From positions 19,465,387-19,529,386 of the forward strand of contig OU612069.1 of NCBI GenBank assembly GCA_914767715.1: a stretch of DNA of 64,000 bases, written 5' to 3'. The translations under genes were made by a program, and so were the position numbers. The notes below the pieces were generated by a model. The model was not told the origin of the DNA. It searched no databases and saw only the letters and a program-made list of their open reading frames with translations. This DNA comes from Membranipora membranacea. Taxonomy: Eukaryota > Bryozoa > Gymnolaemata > Cheilostomatida > Membraniporidae. Numbering within the stretch: the stretch's first letter is position 1; each line of letters begins with the position of its first letter. Positions 1 to 14,400 of this stretch are shown one piece after another.

Positions 1-1487
1 CGAGGAGAATGCTGCCGGGCAGGAGGTCTCCCTTTACTTTTGACCCACCGAAGTGACCATTATATTAGCTACACAGAATATCGTCTACTATGAACTTCAT
101 TTTTATTTGAAGCTTTGCGAGGTCCGGCCTTGACTTGTTTACTTCCAACTATCTTGTTTGGTCACATTTCAATAATGGTGGTGGATATTTTGTCTAAGGT
201 CATGACATTTCTTATTGTGTATGCCTGGCTCAAAATGAGCAAAAAAGCATTAAAAAAAAGCAAGGATGAAATTAGTCATTTCTTTGGTAATTGTGTATTC
301 ACCAAGTAAATTCAATTGCTTGCTTCCTCAGTTATTCCAAGGAAGAAAGTCCTGAACTTCATGGTTATACTTGAGCTACAAGCAGAACAGACCATCAAAA
401 TGATCTCCACAAGGTAAGGAATCTATTGCAATTTTTAAACTCAAAATCCCATCAAAATTGATAAGGAAATAAACTTTAAAACAGGGCTGAAACTGCAAAA
501 AAAATTATAGCTTCGAGTCTAAGCACCGTTTTCAATAGCTTGCGTTTTTGATCATATTTGAGCTACAAAGCTAAGCAGACTATTAAAATGATCACCAGAA
601 GCTGCTGAATTGATAGCAATTTTCAAACTCAAAATTCCAACAAAATTGTTTGAGAAATAATCATTTAATCAGGACTGAAACTGCAAAAAAACTATAGCTT
701 TGAGTCTATGCGCTGTTTTCAATAGTTTGGTTTTTTGATAATATTTGAGCTATGAAGCTAAACAGACTATCAAAATGGTCACCAGAAGCTGCTGAATCTA
801 TTGCAAACTTAAATTCCGATCGAAGCAAATTGAGTTATCAACATTTAACCAGAGCTGGGACAGGTAAATCAATGATAGCCATCAGTAAAAATCACTCTTT
901 CTACACCCTCCAGTGTCACCATAATTAAGTGCCTCACTTCAGCTATATACAGTGTCCTGTCTAGGTTTATTATTAAGTATATGGTTAACATGAATTATGG
1001 GATTGAAAAAAGTGAAATCAATATAGATTGCTAAAAGATGATAACAAATATGAAATTGAATAAAACCTAATGGAAACTATCTAATCAAATACAACAATTT
1101 AGGCAAATGAATCAGTTGAAGCTAATAGTAGACACCCGCAATGTTATGTTAATGTGAAATTCTTTTGTGTAGTAGCTGGTCCGCTGAATGTACAGTGAAC
1201 ACGAAGGCATAAAATAGGTAGTGTTACAGGGAATGACCATCAAATTAAAAAACGTAATGTATGGTTAATGAAACTGATTCACAAAATATAATATGGAGGA
1301 AAAACTAGGCATGACAATTTTAAATTTTAGAAGAGGTACTTACCTACACCAAACGTCAATCTCTTTGTCTGTGGATCCTTTATATGATACCTGTGATATT
1401 TGATTTTTTTTTAATGAAAGTGATTTTTCAACTTCAATTTGGTTAAGTGAGGAGGTGATGGTTGATCAAACATAAAGATTATTATTC
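1..1487. other. Spacer upstream of the secreted-precursor gene
   Basis: No convincing exon is visible. The stretch holds a 187-bp-period tandem repeat (about 365-860) and otherwise AT-rich sequence. On the minus strand, ATTAAA (plus-strand tttaat at 1410-1415) lies about 75 bases past the stop of the secreted-precursor gene and could be its poly(A) signal. Confidence 0.5.
365..860 (+). repeat. 187-bp tandem repeat, about 2.6 copies
   Basis: The block containing ttgagctac recurs at 371, 558 and 745, exactly 187 bp apart each time. It is followed in each copy by related text (cagactatcaaaatg, then gaaactgcaaaaaa, then gttttcaatag). Copies 2 and 3 resemble each other more than copy 1, and the third is truncated near 860. 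No open frame runs through the array. It is a short satellite-like array of unknown origin. Confidence 0.85.
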
Positions 1488-2136
1488 CTACTCTTCGATC
1501 AATTCTCGTATATCAGCTATGGTGTCTGGACTTAAAGTGTTCCTCCCAATATTTGACCTATAATCTGATCGTGGAATCGTGTATCTAGGAAGTGGTGCTA
1601 TAGTTCCACTGCTCTGTTGAGTTTGATGATCTTCACTCTGTCTTACTAATATTGATGTTGCGACATCTACATTGGCCAGTCCCATTACATCTATAGGAGA
1701 ATCTAAAGCAAAAGTTTTATTAAATCAACATCTTTTAATATGGTCTCAATGCACTGTACACAGCATTATAGAACATTATACAAACTGCCATCTTATATGT
1801 CGTTCAATATTGGTTAAGTTTTCCCGCCTATGCTCTGCTGTAAAAATATATTATTTTTTAATTACTATTGTGCTGTTTCAAATACATACTCTGCCGTCTA
1901 GATCGTTTTAGTGTCTTAGGTAGATTGTTATCCTCAGCTACAGAATTTGATGACTGTTCACCTAGAACTTTATCCCAGCTCTGAATTTCTTTATGAATTG
2001 GTGGTGTAGATGCATCGAGATTCATAAATAGAACATCTGCTGATGGGTGAATCAAAGGCTGAGACCCAAAATTAGATGACTTAGCATGAGCTCCTGTTAA
2101 CAATAGTCCTATCAGCAGAATTTTCACTGCCTCCAT
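1488..2136 (-). CDS. Secreted precursor with furin-type site, unassigned family
   Basis: Two exons on the minus strand: 2136-1890 and 1702-1488. The intron has a strong donor (GTATGT) and acceptor (TTTTGCTTTAG), and the phase is consistent, giving 153 residues. Residues 1-18 (MEAVKILLIGLLLTGAHA) look like a signal peptide with an AHA cleavage context. A basic KRSRR site at 77-81 would release a C-terminal peptide starting with Gln82 (a possible pyroglutamate) and running to the acidic end IRELIEE. No cysteine occurs anywhere. An internal IGR at about 134-136 could be an amidation signal. The layout (signal, propeptide, multibasic site, short cysteine-free product) is that of secreted peptide hormone precursors, but I do not recognise the family. 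The start is the first ATG before the hydrophobic core. It could instead be a small secreted structural protein. Confidence 0.7.
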
Positions 2137-5100
2137 CTCTTTTCTTACAAAAGCTGTATTTCCAACAGAAAATTAACTTTAAATAGTCAATATTGGTAAA
2201 TTTAGTACTTATTTCTTTAGAAAATAAAGCAGGTGTTCCGCTTAATTGAGTCCTCAGAATCGAAATTCCTCTTATGACTTCAGGAGTTTTCAGTAGTAGG
2301 TATATTAAAGTGCTTCAGATCAAATTGTCCCGTCATTTGTTGATTCAGCATTCAATAATATTCTTACAACTAATGGGCTATGATTTATTATTAACACCTC
2401 TCCTGATTGACTTGAGGTCTAAAAAGTACCATGGTTACTGTATAACATCTCTTCACTACAACTTAACAACATGTTCATGAACAAAGTACGGTAGTACATT
2501 TGCTGCAAAAGCATCCATTTCAACCTACCGTGTTATATTGTTGAAAATATTATTGTTGAAATTATGGATTTCGTCCGAAATCAGGTATTCTTCTGGTGAA
2601 ACAATGTTCATCTTGCCATTACGCTAGTGCTTTTATATCAATTCATGACCATCTATCGCAATACTTTTTTTCTGTGTCCAAGCTATTTATTTATTACACA
2701 AATGTTTATTCTTTTACTTACTGATTTCCTATAAGATCGATTTCAGTCATCTTGCCAGTATAACAGTGCTATTTCATGATTGTATGACCATATTCTGAGA
2801 CAGCTTTTTTTCTGTCTGAATAATGTTTTTTTTTATTACTCAACAACCTTTTTTCACATTAACTTTATTCGAAAAAAGGGAAATTTCATGTCAAGGATGA
2901 CCACTTTGCACAAGTGCCTTGCTGTGCTATGAGACATGATCACTTTTCCTTCAACAAAGCAATTACTTTTTGTCTCATTTCATTTTCCTTCCAAGAATGA
3001 ACATTCAGCTTTAGTTCTGACAAGACCATGAGACACACAGTCATTTCAAGTATTATGATGACACAGATATCGGCAAACATCTGAAGCTGGTTATGCAAGA
3101 CATGCAGGTGCAAGAAATTCTGACTCTTCTGCCATTGAGTTTATTCATTTCAACACAAAAAGCTTCATGTCAAAGAAAAGCAGAGATCAACAACAGGATT
3201 TTATTTGAGGACTAAAGCTAAAACATGTGTGGACATTTTTCTGCCATCTCTCTTTCCGCCACACTCGCATTCACTCATGGCCTTATCTGCTTCTCAATGC
3301 TATGAGAATACAATGAAATATAATTTTCATCTGGGTTGTTATTTCAAAGATATCAAGTAGATTTGATATTCAATATAATGATTTGAACATCTGGGTTGCA
3401 ATCGATAAAACAACTGAAGTGATATCTATTTAGCATTGGTCTCACATTAGAAAGATCTCAGACTTATAAGGACTGCTGATATCTTATCTCAGCAAATCGG
3501 ATATGTTTAGTTAACCCTAACACCAAAATCATAAGTTTGTAAATGAAAACTGTAGACTGGCCAATATCTAATTTTTGGTAATGTTTTTTTGGTCTTTTGT
3601 TTGACAGGTTGCATATTTGACTACCTGGGGTTGGGTTTGTTATTGTTGGATATTTAGTGAGTAATTGTTTGGTCATGCAGGCAGCCCAACTTCAAATTAT
3701 ATATCATGTTGAGTTTAATTCGAAGATATAGCATTTTTGCAAACCTAACATGTTGGTATCGATGGTATGCAAGTGGAAGTTGAATGTGTTGTCATAATTA
3801 TAAGGAGTTAGATAGAATTTATCTATTCTGCTGTTTATACATATATTGCCTCTTTTCGAACTTATACATTCAAAAATAAAAGAGTGTGACTATGAACTGG
3901 TATAGTAACATAGGTGAATCAAATAAGTGTTTGGTGTGAAACTTTTTCAAGTTTCAAGTTAGCAGTAGTACATCGGTTGTTTTCTGAATTTCACTTGATT
4001 AATTAGAATTTTGTCGCGGATTCAAATGATTGATTTTATAGCTATTCCTTGAATTCCTCTGTTATTGTCTTCAATCTTCAGCATTGTGTACGATAAACCA
4101 AGGTATTTATTTAACCTTGTTTACACCATATTAGGCATAAAGGCTTCGACTATCACCTTGAACAGACGATCACGCCATATGTGCTTATTAATAAATAAAC
4201 ATCGAACTCAACTTACATCCTTAAACAGGGAACTGATAGTCTTTGAAATTTTATACCACAGTCATATTGGGGAATGATATCCTTATTAATTTCATACTAC
4301 TGACCATTGAAATGAAAACTTTTACAGATAGCAGAACCAGGTAAAATTTGCGTTAAAATCTAGATGGTGTTCATTTTGGAAACTATGTTTTAACCCTGGA
4401 TTAATTTCAGCCCGTATTGAGGACAGCTGGGTATCGATTGGTTATTGTTGTATTTTGTTAGATCATTACCTTTGTTCATTATTTAGCGGGTTATTCTTGA
4501 AACAAATTATATATATAAATCAATATATTTTAGCAGCTTTTAATTACATGTGTTAGCAGTTGTTTCCAATGTTTATAAACCTTCCCCTGACTGAGACAGA
4601 ACAACAGCTGACCATGGAGTATGCATCCCTCAGCTACCACTGGCCAAATATCTGGTATTACATATTGGCCCATATTGTTCTCCTATCTATTATCAGGTAC
4701 ATAGACTCCCCAAAAAGATACCAATATGCGAACTAGACCAAAGTTAGCGTTGTAAAACTGTATTTCCGTCTAGTGATACTTGACTTAAATTTTAAATCCA
4801 AGCTGAATTTCAAATCTAACTCCAGCGTACCATAAAGTTACCCATGCCACTTCCATGAATCAATTGAGAATTGTAAGACACACACTCATCAGGAAATTAA
4901 AACTAAACCATGCCACATTCTTTATGCAGTCGCTGAGCTTTCATTTGACCTTAAAACAAAATTCAAAGAACCATTTGTAGTTTAGTGAATCATAGATTTC
5001 AAAATGTTTTGCAATATCATTTTTCTCAGCTAGACGGAAGTTGAGTGGTGAATATAAGTTCGTTTATCTTAGCCAAGTCATGTGTCGGTCAAGTCTGAAA

Positions 5101-5339
5101 TATCGATGAACAACAAATCTGACAAAAGTGTCGCAATGTCTGTTGCGTGTACAAGAAGATGAAGGAGGAAAAAAAAGTACTTTGATAAATATGATATGCT
5201 GGTGCCGAATAATCGTCAGCAGAATCGACTTTGGCATTCAATCTTAGAAAGGCTTGCTGAGTTTACTGAGAATGGTTTATATGCTATCGGCAAATAAACA
5301 TAGTTGGCCACATTTTGAGCAGGATGGGGAGATGGCGAG

Positions 5340-5530
5340 ATGTTGAGATGATGTAATCGGTTAGCGCGTTTTGTGCTGCAGGAGTTGTGGGTTCAAATCC
5401 CATTGGGGGAGTTTTTAAAGGGCAACCAAGGTTTCGCAGCAATGCATTAATGGGTAGCAAATAATGTGCTGGGCAGCATCAGCTTTGTGCATTACGCGAT
5501 GCAAAACTCAAAGTAGTTGCTGACTCTAAG
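5340..5530 (+). repeat. tRNA-derived repeat (SINE-like), second family
   Basis: A tRNA-like head is visible: the block gtaatcggttagcgcg resembles the D-arm/A-box region, and gggttcaaatccc matches a polymerase III B-box with its T-stem. It is followed by a non-tRNA body that differs from that of the other three SINEs in the window. It is not a functional tRNA gene, because no clean acceptor stem pairs across it. Ends are approximate. Confidence 0.55.
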
Positions 5531-6429
5531 CTGGGTAACACTTCAGTTTAGGGGAGTTTCCAAGTCTTTGCTGTAATAATTATAGAGCACAGGCTAAATA
5601 ATAACAGGAACAGGAAACTGCTATGTGGTATTCTCTTTTAGCTGAGTTTGAGTACCTGATGGAAGAAATGTTTCACAAGAATTCTGGCTGAATAATCATC
5701 CGAATTATATTTTGTCTTTTTTCCCATGCAGAAGGTGCAATCTGCTATTAATCAATGGCCATCAATGAGAAGTTGTTTGGAACCTTGGTTGCCCTTTAAG
5801 GTTGATTGTTCCAGCCCCCAGCACCCTCGGGTATATACCTCTCCTCGGCGACAGTTTGAGCAGGAAACTTATGTTAATTTGTTTAGTTCAATATTTCAGT
5901 GAAGTGATAAAATTCAGTTTCAGTTTATTAATTCTGTTCAATAATGCTGTATTAATATTCCAGAGTTAGGGCAGGTCATTCTCCCAGGATTGAGGGTTGG
6001 GCTGTCATGACAAGCTTTGTTAAGTTTGTAGAGACAGGTAAGGTTGAGGATGCAACACTCATCTATTATTTGGCATAGGCATTGGGGGTTGGTCAGAAGA
6101 TGAGAAAAAATTAGGGAATCAATCGTAGAAGAACTGAAGCTATTTTTACTGTGTAAGCTCTCAAGTAAATAAACATATGGGCACAAACTGATGCGATTGC
6201 AAGGCTAGGCGGTTAGTGTAAAACCTGTGAAAATTTTAAATGAATATTTATAGATGTTATTCCACATCCCAAGTTCAAAGGTAATTGCAAGAAATTTGGT
6301 AATTAGGCATTTTCACAAAACAGTTTTAGAAACTTTCCACAATAAATATGTTCTGAATACGCTATTTTTTAATCTGCCATATACACATGACGCAGTTTGA
6401 TTTGTTTATACCCACAATGCACCATGAGG

Positions 6430-6666
6430 GTTAAAATCCTAAGTTTGTCTCTGTCCGAAGACTAAGAAATACAGGTGCCTTGAGGACGCGGCCGTCATTT
6501 TCGGCTCCAAGTTGCTCCCACCTTGCAGTCAGGTCGAGGCACACCTGGGGCGTTAATTGAGCCTAGTAATCAGTAGACTGCAGCGGGATTCGAACCCGAG
6601 ACCTCTAAAGCGCAACGCTTGTGCGTTAGAGGGCAGGCGCTCTAACCAACTAAGCTACCTCCTACT
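6430..6666 (-). repeat. tRNA-derived SINE, family 1, minus strand
   Basis: Read on the minus strand it begins agtaggaggtagcttagttgg (A-box region) and continues through gggttcgaatccc (B-box). The body contains ccaggtgtgcctcgacctg and gagcaacttgg. The same head and body are shared with the SINEs at 47241 and 60262, so this is one family. The A- and B-boxes are intact, but whether it is still transcribed cannot be judged. Confidence 0.8.
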
Positions 6667-8449
6667 CTTACATTTCATGAGTTAATTCAAGTTTAACATT
6701 CCTAAAGGGCAGTACATTTAGCTTAATCATCTCAAGATCTTCTATCATCAGTTGTAGTGAGATATCATACATAATAAGACCACAAGAATCTTGTGAAATT
6801 AGAAAAAAAAACCTCTGTGTGCTTTTCCCGAAGGACAATTTGTAAGCATTTTTGGGATTCACTGAGATCTCACTGGGAATGTTGCTACATTCAGTAAACC
6901 TTAAGAGTCTTATGGACTGAGTTTCAACCCAATTAACAATTTAATTTAACTAAGTGGATTGGATATAAATATCAAAATCACTGCGGCGGAATGTGAAGGT
7001 GAAATCATCAAAATGAGCTGTGTGTGGCTACTACAGGGCTTTGTTTAGAAAAATGGACGGGGAGGCAATAACCCTTGATGGTACGCAGGTGAGTGTTGGG
7101 TGCTCCTTTGGCAGGGTCTAAGGAGAAGTCTCAGACTGTAAACATGTTTTAAGGTATATAAGCAGTAAATTGTTTGTAGGCCACTTTATTTAGCTCTCTA
7201 GGGTAGGTAGAGCCTCTCTGACGCCCCTAGAATTACTGGCTTCTACTACGTGGAGCTGTTACTTTCTGCAGTTTGTCAGTAAGCCCCTGGTCCAACTTTG
7301 ACTAAATTCCTAAAATAATTTACAATGAAATACAGGAGCCCTAAAAAACCTTTATCAGAACAGAACCTACAGAGTATACGCAAACTATGTTTTGATCAGG
7401 AGTAGAATTAAATAACTCAGGAAGCTACAGCCTCGAAAATAAGCCATAGATGGTGCGCCGGGGGCCATTCTGTGTTGATGTTGTTGTAGAGACGTACTTA
7501 TAGATCCCACACATGCTTTGTAAAATACACTTCAGATTTTATATTCACATATTTCAATGTCTCCCAAGCTGCTATGGGATGAGCACAATTTGGTAGGATG
7601 TATGTCGGGTATGAAAGGCTCCGCCAGATTTTGCCATTTCCTGACATTGCCTTTTCTCACAGGTGACAAAAAAATGATAGCTATTATGACAATAGTTCCA
7701 AGTTAACATAATACACAAAACAATAGAGACAATAAGAAAAAATCTTGGTCCTATTTATATTATATGAGTTGCTAAAATGTTCATGATTAATTTTATGTTA
7801 CTAAAGTGGAGAGTTGTTTGCCCTTTGCTAATCAGAATCTCTACTGGGAGTTGTCATCTTAGAACATTCACGAATATTGATGACGTTTTACACAAGGTTG
7901 CATTTCTAATGGAAAAACTGGGAAACTAGGGATTATCTTGTTGTCAGTCATAGCCACATTTGTTGGAGTTACATCAGATCTTCCACCGTCCTAGTTGGAA
8001 TCTACCAGATGATTCACACAATACAATAACAACTAGTGTCTCTAGAGAACTACTTGGGCTTTAGGTTCATAGAATAATCCTTCAGACAGAAGAAATAGAA
8101 TCAAACCTACCCTCAACATCAATAATTTTTTAAGACCAACTAACTTGTAACTAGTAACTGAACTCACTTGTCAAGTTAGTAGCTAGTAGTTGTTGTGTAT
8201 AAGTATCACTCTCAACAAATAGTCTTGGACCTACTTGCTAGCTAAATGCCAACAACTGAGTGAAAAGTTACAGGACTGTCTCTCTGTGGCATTGTTGTCA
8301 AGATCTTCTAACCTTTTTCCTAGAAGAATTAGAAAGAAAGAGAAACTCAACTCACAACTGTTAACTAGACTTGCTAAGTCTAGTTCTAGTTAAGTAGGAC
8401 TAGCTAGGTAGAATTTCACCATCAATCAGAAAGAATCCTCATTGTAATC

Positions 8450-11400
8450 ATGACTACACCAGCAAGGAGAAGACTGATGAGAGATTTCAAGAGGTAAGTC
8501 TCTGTGATTATTTCTTGGATTGAGCTCGAGGTAATCCTTGAAGCCAACTCACTGGCAAAGCCTAACTAACCTAAAGTTTTGACTACATATTAATAGGCCT
8601 ATGTATTTTTGTTGACTACTATATTACTGATTTATACCATATTCCCATTTACATTAATACGATTACGCCTACACACTACTATTGCTATTCCATGGAAGTG
8701 ATATCATGTGGTAGAAGGTTTAATGTAGAGGCATTCACGTAGCATGTTTTCTTCCGAGCTAGGCCTCATGTAATACAGTGATATTATAAAATTGCATTTT
8801 TTCTGAACTCAGGTTACAAGAAGACCCTCCAGCAGGTGTCAGCGGTGCTCCCACAGATAATAATATTATGTTATGGAATGCTGTCATATTCGGGTAAGTT
8901 TTAATGAGACTTCATGAACTATGCGGATAGTCTATTACATGGCCTGACTGTCATAGCCTATGCCTCATTTATAGCCTGATGAGTGTGTTTAACTGCCTTT
9001 GGTAGAGATGAATAGTTTCACATGGTCCAGTGTTGGCTTCAATTAGTACTCCCTGGCTTATCTTAGAATGGCTTGCTGATTAAACTCTCCCTGTCCAGTA
9101 GAGGGAGGTCGTTGGCACTTAGCAAACAGACTCTCAGTCTCTCATAATGATTTTTTAAAGATTTTAGCCCAACTAGGACTAGTTTTCCTCCCAGCAGGTG
9201 TAGACTAACTGTTATTATAATCCACAGTCTAAAGCCCAGCTTGACATTTACAGTCACACTAATATTAGAATATCACTCACATATTTTGTTAGCTTCATAT
9301 ATAACATATTAAATATCATGAACATTCAGATCGTTCTGATTTTGATGAGTCTGTTTTTGAAGTCACTTATTATAAGCAGGCCGCACTACAAACTGAGGCT
9401 AACTCTAACAATGATTCCATTACAGGCCACAGGACACACCATTCGAAGATGGCACATTTAAACTGACAGTAGAATTTACAGAAGATTACCCTAATAAACC
9501 TCCACAAGTTAGATTCATATCAAAAATGTTTCATCCGAACGGTGAGTAGACTTCAAAGGGCAGTATGGTTGCTTTGTAGTGGGTTAATTTGCACCGTCCA
9601 GCCTTTAGTTACGTTTCATTCAGGCTATTATAAGTATCCTGAATGGAGGAGGTCACTTGGGTAGGTAGGGAACATTTTGTTGGAAAGGAATCTCTGACAA
9701 TTATTCAATAATCGTTAATATTATACCTTGAAGTGTAAATGTTGGCTAGTTTTTAGTTGGAGTAGTTTTGGAGTGGCTTTATATTAGCTAAATTTTGGTT
9801 AGTTGATGTGGGAGTCTAAATGAAGTAGGAGGGTGAGTAAATTTTTAGCTAGCTCTGAAGTGATCGAAATAACGAACATTTCCTCCTGTGAATACTCCTC
9901 TAATCCCTAGCAAGTTTCGCCTAATGATGTTGTGGGATAAAACCCGTTGCTGCACACAAGGCCCCACTTAGCTTATCTTCATTAGGTAAAAAATGGAAGG
10001 TGTTTTCTCTTTCTAAACACTGTTGTTCAGTCTGAATATGCTAACTCTCAAATGGCTAGTGTTCTAGGGATGACCACGGCCCAGGGGTCAGTAGGGTGGG
10101 ATTCAAACCCATAACAATCTGTTCACTATCAAGCTATGCCACCTATAAATAAAGACACAGTCCACAATGAATGTGAATCTGTTTCTCATTTTTTTCTCCC
10201 ACTCCAGACCTGCAAGTCACTACTCTAATAAAAAAATATATAGATGGTTTAGGCAAAACCATTTCCACGTCTGCAATCTCAAACATTGTATGGAAAAACT
10301 TGTTATAGGTCTTCTTATATCGGTTTGCCTATTATATATAACAGGTAGGCCTATCATGCATGAAACATATATGGTATCCTAAAAAGAGCTGGCATTGGTA
10401 TAGGCTATGTGTGTTTTGTTATTGTAGTTTATGCTGACGGCAGTATATGTTTGGACATTTTACAAAACAGGTGGTCACCAACATACGACGTATCAGCTAT
10501 TCTCACTTCCATACAGGTAAGTAGTAGTCAGAGATCAGATTCTCCAGGACTGTAGTTCTAGGGGAGACAGGGAGGCACTGCCTCCCCTAGAAAGCTAAAT
10601 ACAGTGAATAATCCATGTCAACATCAGCTGCACTCGAATTACCATTTGCTAATTATACGCCTTAAATTGCTTTGAGAGGAGCTTACAGTGCCCCTCCTGG
10701 TGATGCTTAGGACTCGCCTCGGACTTTTGTCTTCTCTACCATTTTTTCTAAACTACGACCCTATTCTCTCACCCCCCAACATTGTCTAGTCCTCTATCCT
10801 ATTGGTGCAGAGTCAAAAAGTGGCCGTAGGATAACCTATCAGACATACAGGAAGCAGTATGGCAATATGACCAACTTAAACCTACCCACATAGCTGTGCT
10901 GTGCATGGATAGCTGGTCGTGGCATCTTGTTATCAACCACTTTGGAAAAGAGAGTGATAGCGGAATGCTACTACCAGGTATCCCAGCATAGTTTGAGCGC
11001 TTAAACTACTACCCACCATATCCCTTTTGAGCACTGATACCCCAACTCTGTAAGCCCACAACCAGACGGTACAGGCTTCGTCAGGCTATTAGTAAGGGCG
11101 GATGGGTCGGTCCAATGGGCAGTAAAAGAGCTCACAGCCCTTTTTGGCAATCTTGTTGTATTGGGGCGACATGTCTAGTTTTTTAACAGAAATTGTGAAG
11201 ATCTTTGGTATTTACATATTTAAACTTTGCACTGATAAAACAGCTATATAATGGTTATGGCACTATAATTAGATTTAATGCTCATCCTATATGTACATAA
11301 AGGCCCATCAAAATGTAATAAAATTGCTGTTAGTACATAGTATTACTGTAGTACATAGCGTTATATTAGTACATAGCATAAGTTCTTGATAACATGCTAC

Positions 11401-14400
11401 CACAGTTTCTGTAAATGCAGTCTAGTAAGTAATTTGGAGCTAAAATGATTCAGTCCCGAAATTCATGGAATGCCCAGCATAAACTTGGTCAGATTCTGAG
11501 ATTATTAGATGTTAACGTCATTACTTAGTAAATTAAGATCCTAGTAAACTTTAGCCAGAGTTTAGTTTAGCTAGTTTGGGGTGACCTGATGTTTTCTAGC
11601 ACCAACTTTAGATGGCCAGAGTTGGAGCTTATATATTCGTAAATTTTGTTTGTATTTACCCCTCCAGGGTACATTGAGGAACAAAACAGTTAGGAGAGTC
11701 AGCTAGCTGCTCTATCCTTTACAATAGATTTTGATATGATTCGTCACCTTGGGTAACCCCTTCCTGGCCCAAGGGTGTGTGTCAATTACTTTGACTCAGA
11801 GGTCTTCACAGTTCTCAGTTTATCTGACTTGGAATTGTCATCAGGACAAGCTTGAGTGAACCACTACTTATGATTCACCAAGGTCATGAATCAAAATTTA
11901 GGACTTTTGGGTTATCACTCAACTATTATTGAATTTTTTAGTGCTATTATTTGATCTAAGCTAGTTGAATGTTAATTGTGGTTCATTCTCCCTGGCTGCT
12001 TTCCCTCTGAACAAAACTGACCAATCACACTCTGACCAGGCCTGCCAGCACCACCATATAGGGCAATGTGATGGCAGTCATTTCATTATAATTATATTAT
12101 TGAGTGGCCCTCATCTTTATGGCCATTCACATCACTGGTACCCTGTGAGAAATGAAAATGTTGGGTTCATTAATCGAACCTGGAAAATCCATGGGCACCA
12201 ATGGTACAGATTTCATTCTGTCTTAGTTTTCCCGTCGATATTTTTGTTGTGATATGAGCTGAAAATAAACTAGTTCTGCATCAGAAATAGACATGGGTCG
12301 CTTTTTGTTCACCAAAATAAGTTGTTATTGCGAAAATGAGCCTTCCTACAAAATCGTTGATCATGCATCCTAGTGTTAAATTTGATTGGGCGCCCTTTCA
12401 ATGAAAACCAGCTAAAGTTACTATCTGATTCCTCACCCATTGACGGAACTATATACATTTGGAGTGAACGATTTGGTAACGTATTTGTCTAATCGAAAAA
12501 CCAAGTGAGCAATAACTTAGAGCAATGTGATAGTATGCTGTAAAAAGCATCGCACATTCTAATTGAAACACATCCCCATCTCCTTGATTCACAGTGTATG
12601 TTATATGCGATTGCTATTTTACACAGTCTTTGCTACACGATCCCAATCCTAACTCGCCTGCAAACAATGAGGCGGCTCAGTTATTTAGAGAGAATCGACG
12701 AGAGTACGATCGCCGAGTAGCTAATATCGTCGCAGAGAGCTGGGTCGATGGCGACGAAGATGACGAGGAGGACGAGGAACAAATGGCAACAAAATAACCA
12801 ATCAGAAACTAGCTTACAATTTAATTATGGTATGCAGACCAATTAAACACTTGCTTACTATTTGAGTCAATTGTGGCAGGACTTGTGACAAATTTAATAC
12901 GATAGCGCATGTTGGCCCATCATGGTGACTCACTGATGAGTGTGCTAGTTAGGTTGTTGGATGTTTTTGATGCACTGTTGACTTTGTATGGCTGGCTTTG
13001 CAATGCGTGCCAAATAGTTTCAAACTAACAAGCGTGGACAGTTCATTGGAATTCCTGTGTTTCATTGGAATTCCTGTGCTCATCTTCAAATGGAAATTTT
13101 TTGGGATTTTCCCACTCACAACACATCAAATACCAGTAGGCTATGTCTGAACACCAATTAAAATGAAATGCGCTTGTCAACCGAGATGGTCGTCACATTC
13201 TTTCACACTTGCTGTGCTGTGTCTAGCATCTGATTGGTTTTTGTGTTGCATGTATGTTTTCTCACTCTTCACTTCTTTTTGAACGAAATCACATAGTGAT
13301 TGACAGATATATCAGTAAATATCAGCTGGCTTAACTAAAATCCTAGCTAGTTCTAGAAATATATATCAGCGCCCCCACCACTTACAGACTGACTAGCTAG
13401 TGTTCTATACCAGTTTCTCTGCACTGTCACGACAGTGTCACAATGAAGTTCAAATGATAATGATAATTCAATTATTGCCATCAGAACCTAATATATCCAA
13501 TTTTGGGTTGGGTCAAATTTTCAGGCTAGGAACTCAAGCCATTCGGATGAATTCAGCCACTACGGTGCAAACATAATCAACTTGAACTGATTGCCACATA
13601 TGTTCAAAGGGTTGGCAAACTGCTTCTAGTAGTATTTGCTCTACATGAAATATAAAAATCTTACATCAGTTAGCTGTTAGTGATATCAAATTGTGAATTC
13701 TGCACAATACCTGTAATAGTACTGAGATGTTGACTTTGCTTGAAGGCCGGGTTGATTACCTGGTAGCATGACTGCTTCAGTAACTCATTTCTAAATATCA
13801 CAGCTTGTTGTGTAAAATACAATTTATTGATTTCTATTCTTAGCTACTGCACTTACATTACATCAGGTCATATAATGTGCTAATTATAGAAATATTTAAA
13901 TGATGATCATGAGTCATTCAAACAGGATGATATCAGTATTATAAGGTATTGAGTCTAAATACACCTTGTGTTAATTTTGATGATCTTTCTCAACAAGGTC
14001 ATATCATATATCATATGTGCTCAGTGAACATCTTTAGTTAAAATAAAACAACTCTCAGCTGATCAAGGCCAACCAATCTTCAAAGGACTTATCTGCTTGA
14101 TTGTGTGGAAAAATAATGGGACAAAGCTAGTCTGAGCCCCCCAGACTTTGCCCCCTGTCCGACGGCCCCCCGGAACAAAGCAGAACAGCTGATCAAGCAG
14201 GGATTACATTTTTATCAGTTTTGTTTATTATCTCACTGTTGGGTCTGCTAAAATAACCTCATCTGATTGCTGGTGTTGTCTACTAGCAAAGTCACGCTCT
14301 TTTTGTCATGTTTTAAGTGTTCTCTATGTTTTGTTTTTTAGTCACTGCTTGATGAACCAAACCCAAACTCGCCCGCTAATAACCAAGCAGCCCAGCTGTA

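Larger units (their letters stand above)
2137..8449. other. Spacer between secreted precursor and RAD6 gene
   Basis: No gene is supportable here. Two tRNA-related repeats lie at about 5340-5530 (plus) and 6430-6666 (minus). A short inverted repeat pairs 5413-5434 with 5781-5802 (aaagggcaaccaagg and its complement), so the 5.3-5.8 kb block may be one composite element. The last few hundred bases before 8450 presumably hold the promoter and 5' UTR of the E2 gene; I see no clear TATA box. A 12-codon start-like ORF followed by a good donor at 7053-7088 could not be extended into a gene. Confidence 0.5.

Noticed and set aside
7053-7088. ATG with 12 codons followed by a strong donor (cag/gtgagt), like a first coding exon
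   Set aside because: No downstream exon in the same phase gave more than a few residues before a stop, and the next real gene starts independently at 8450.
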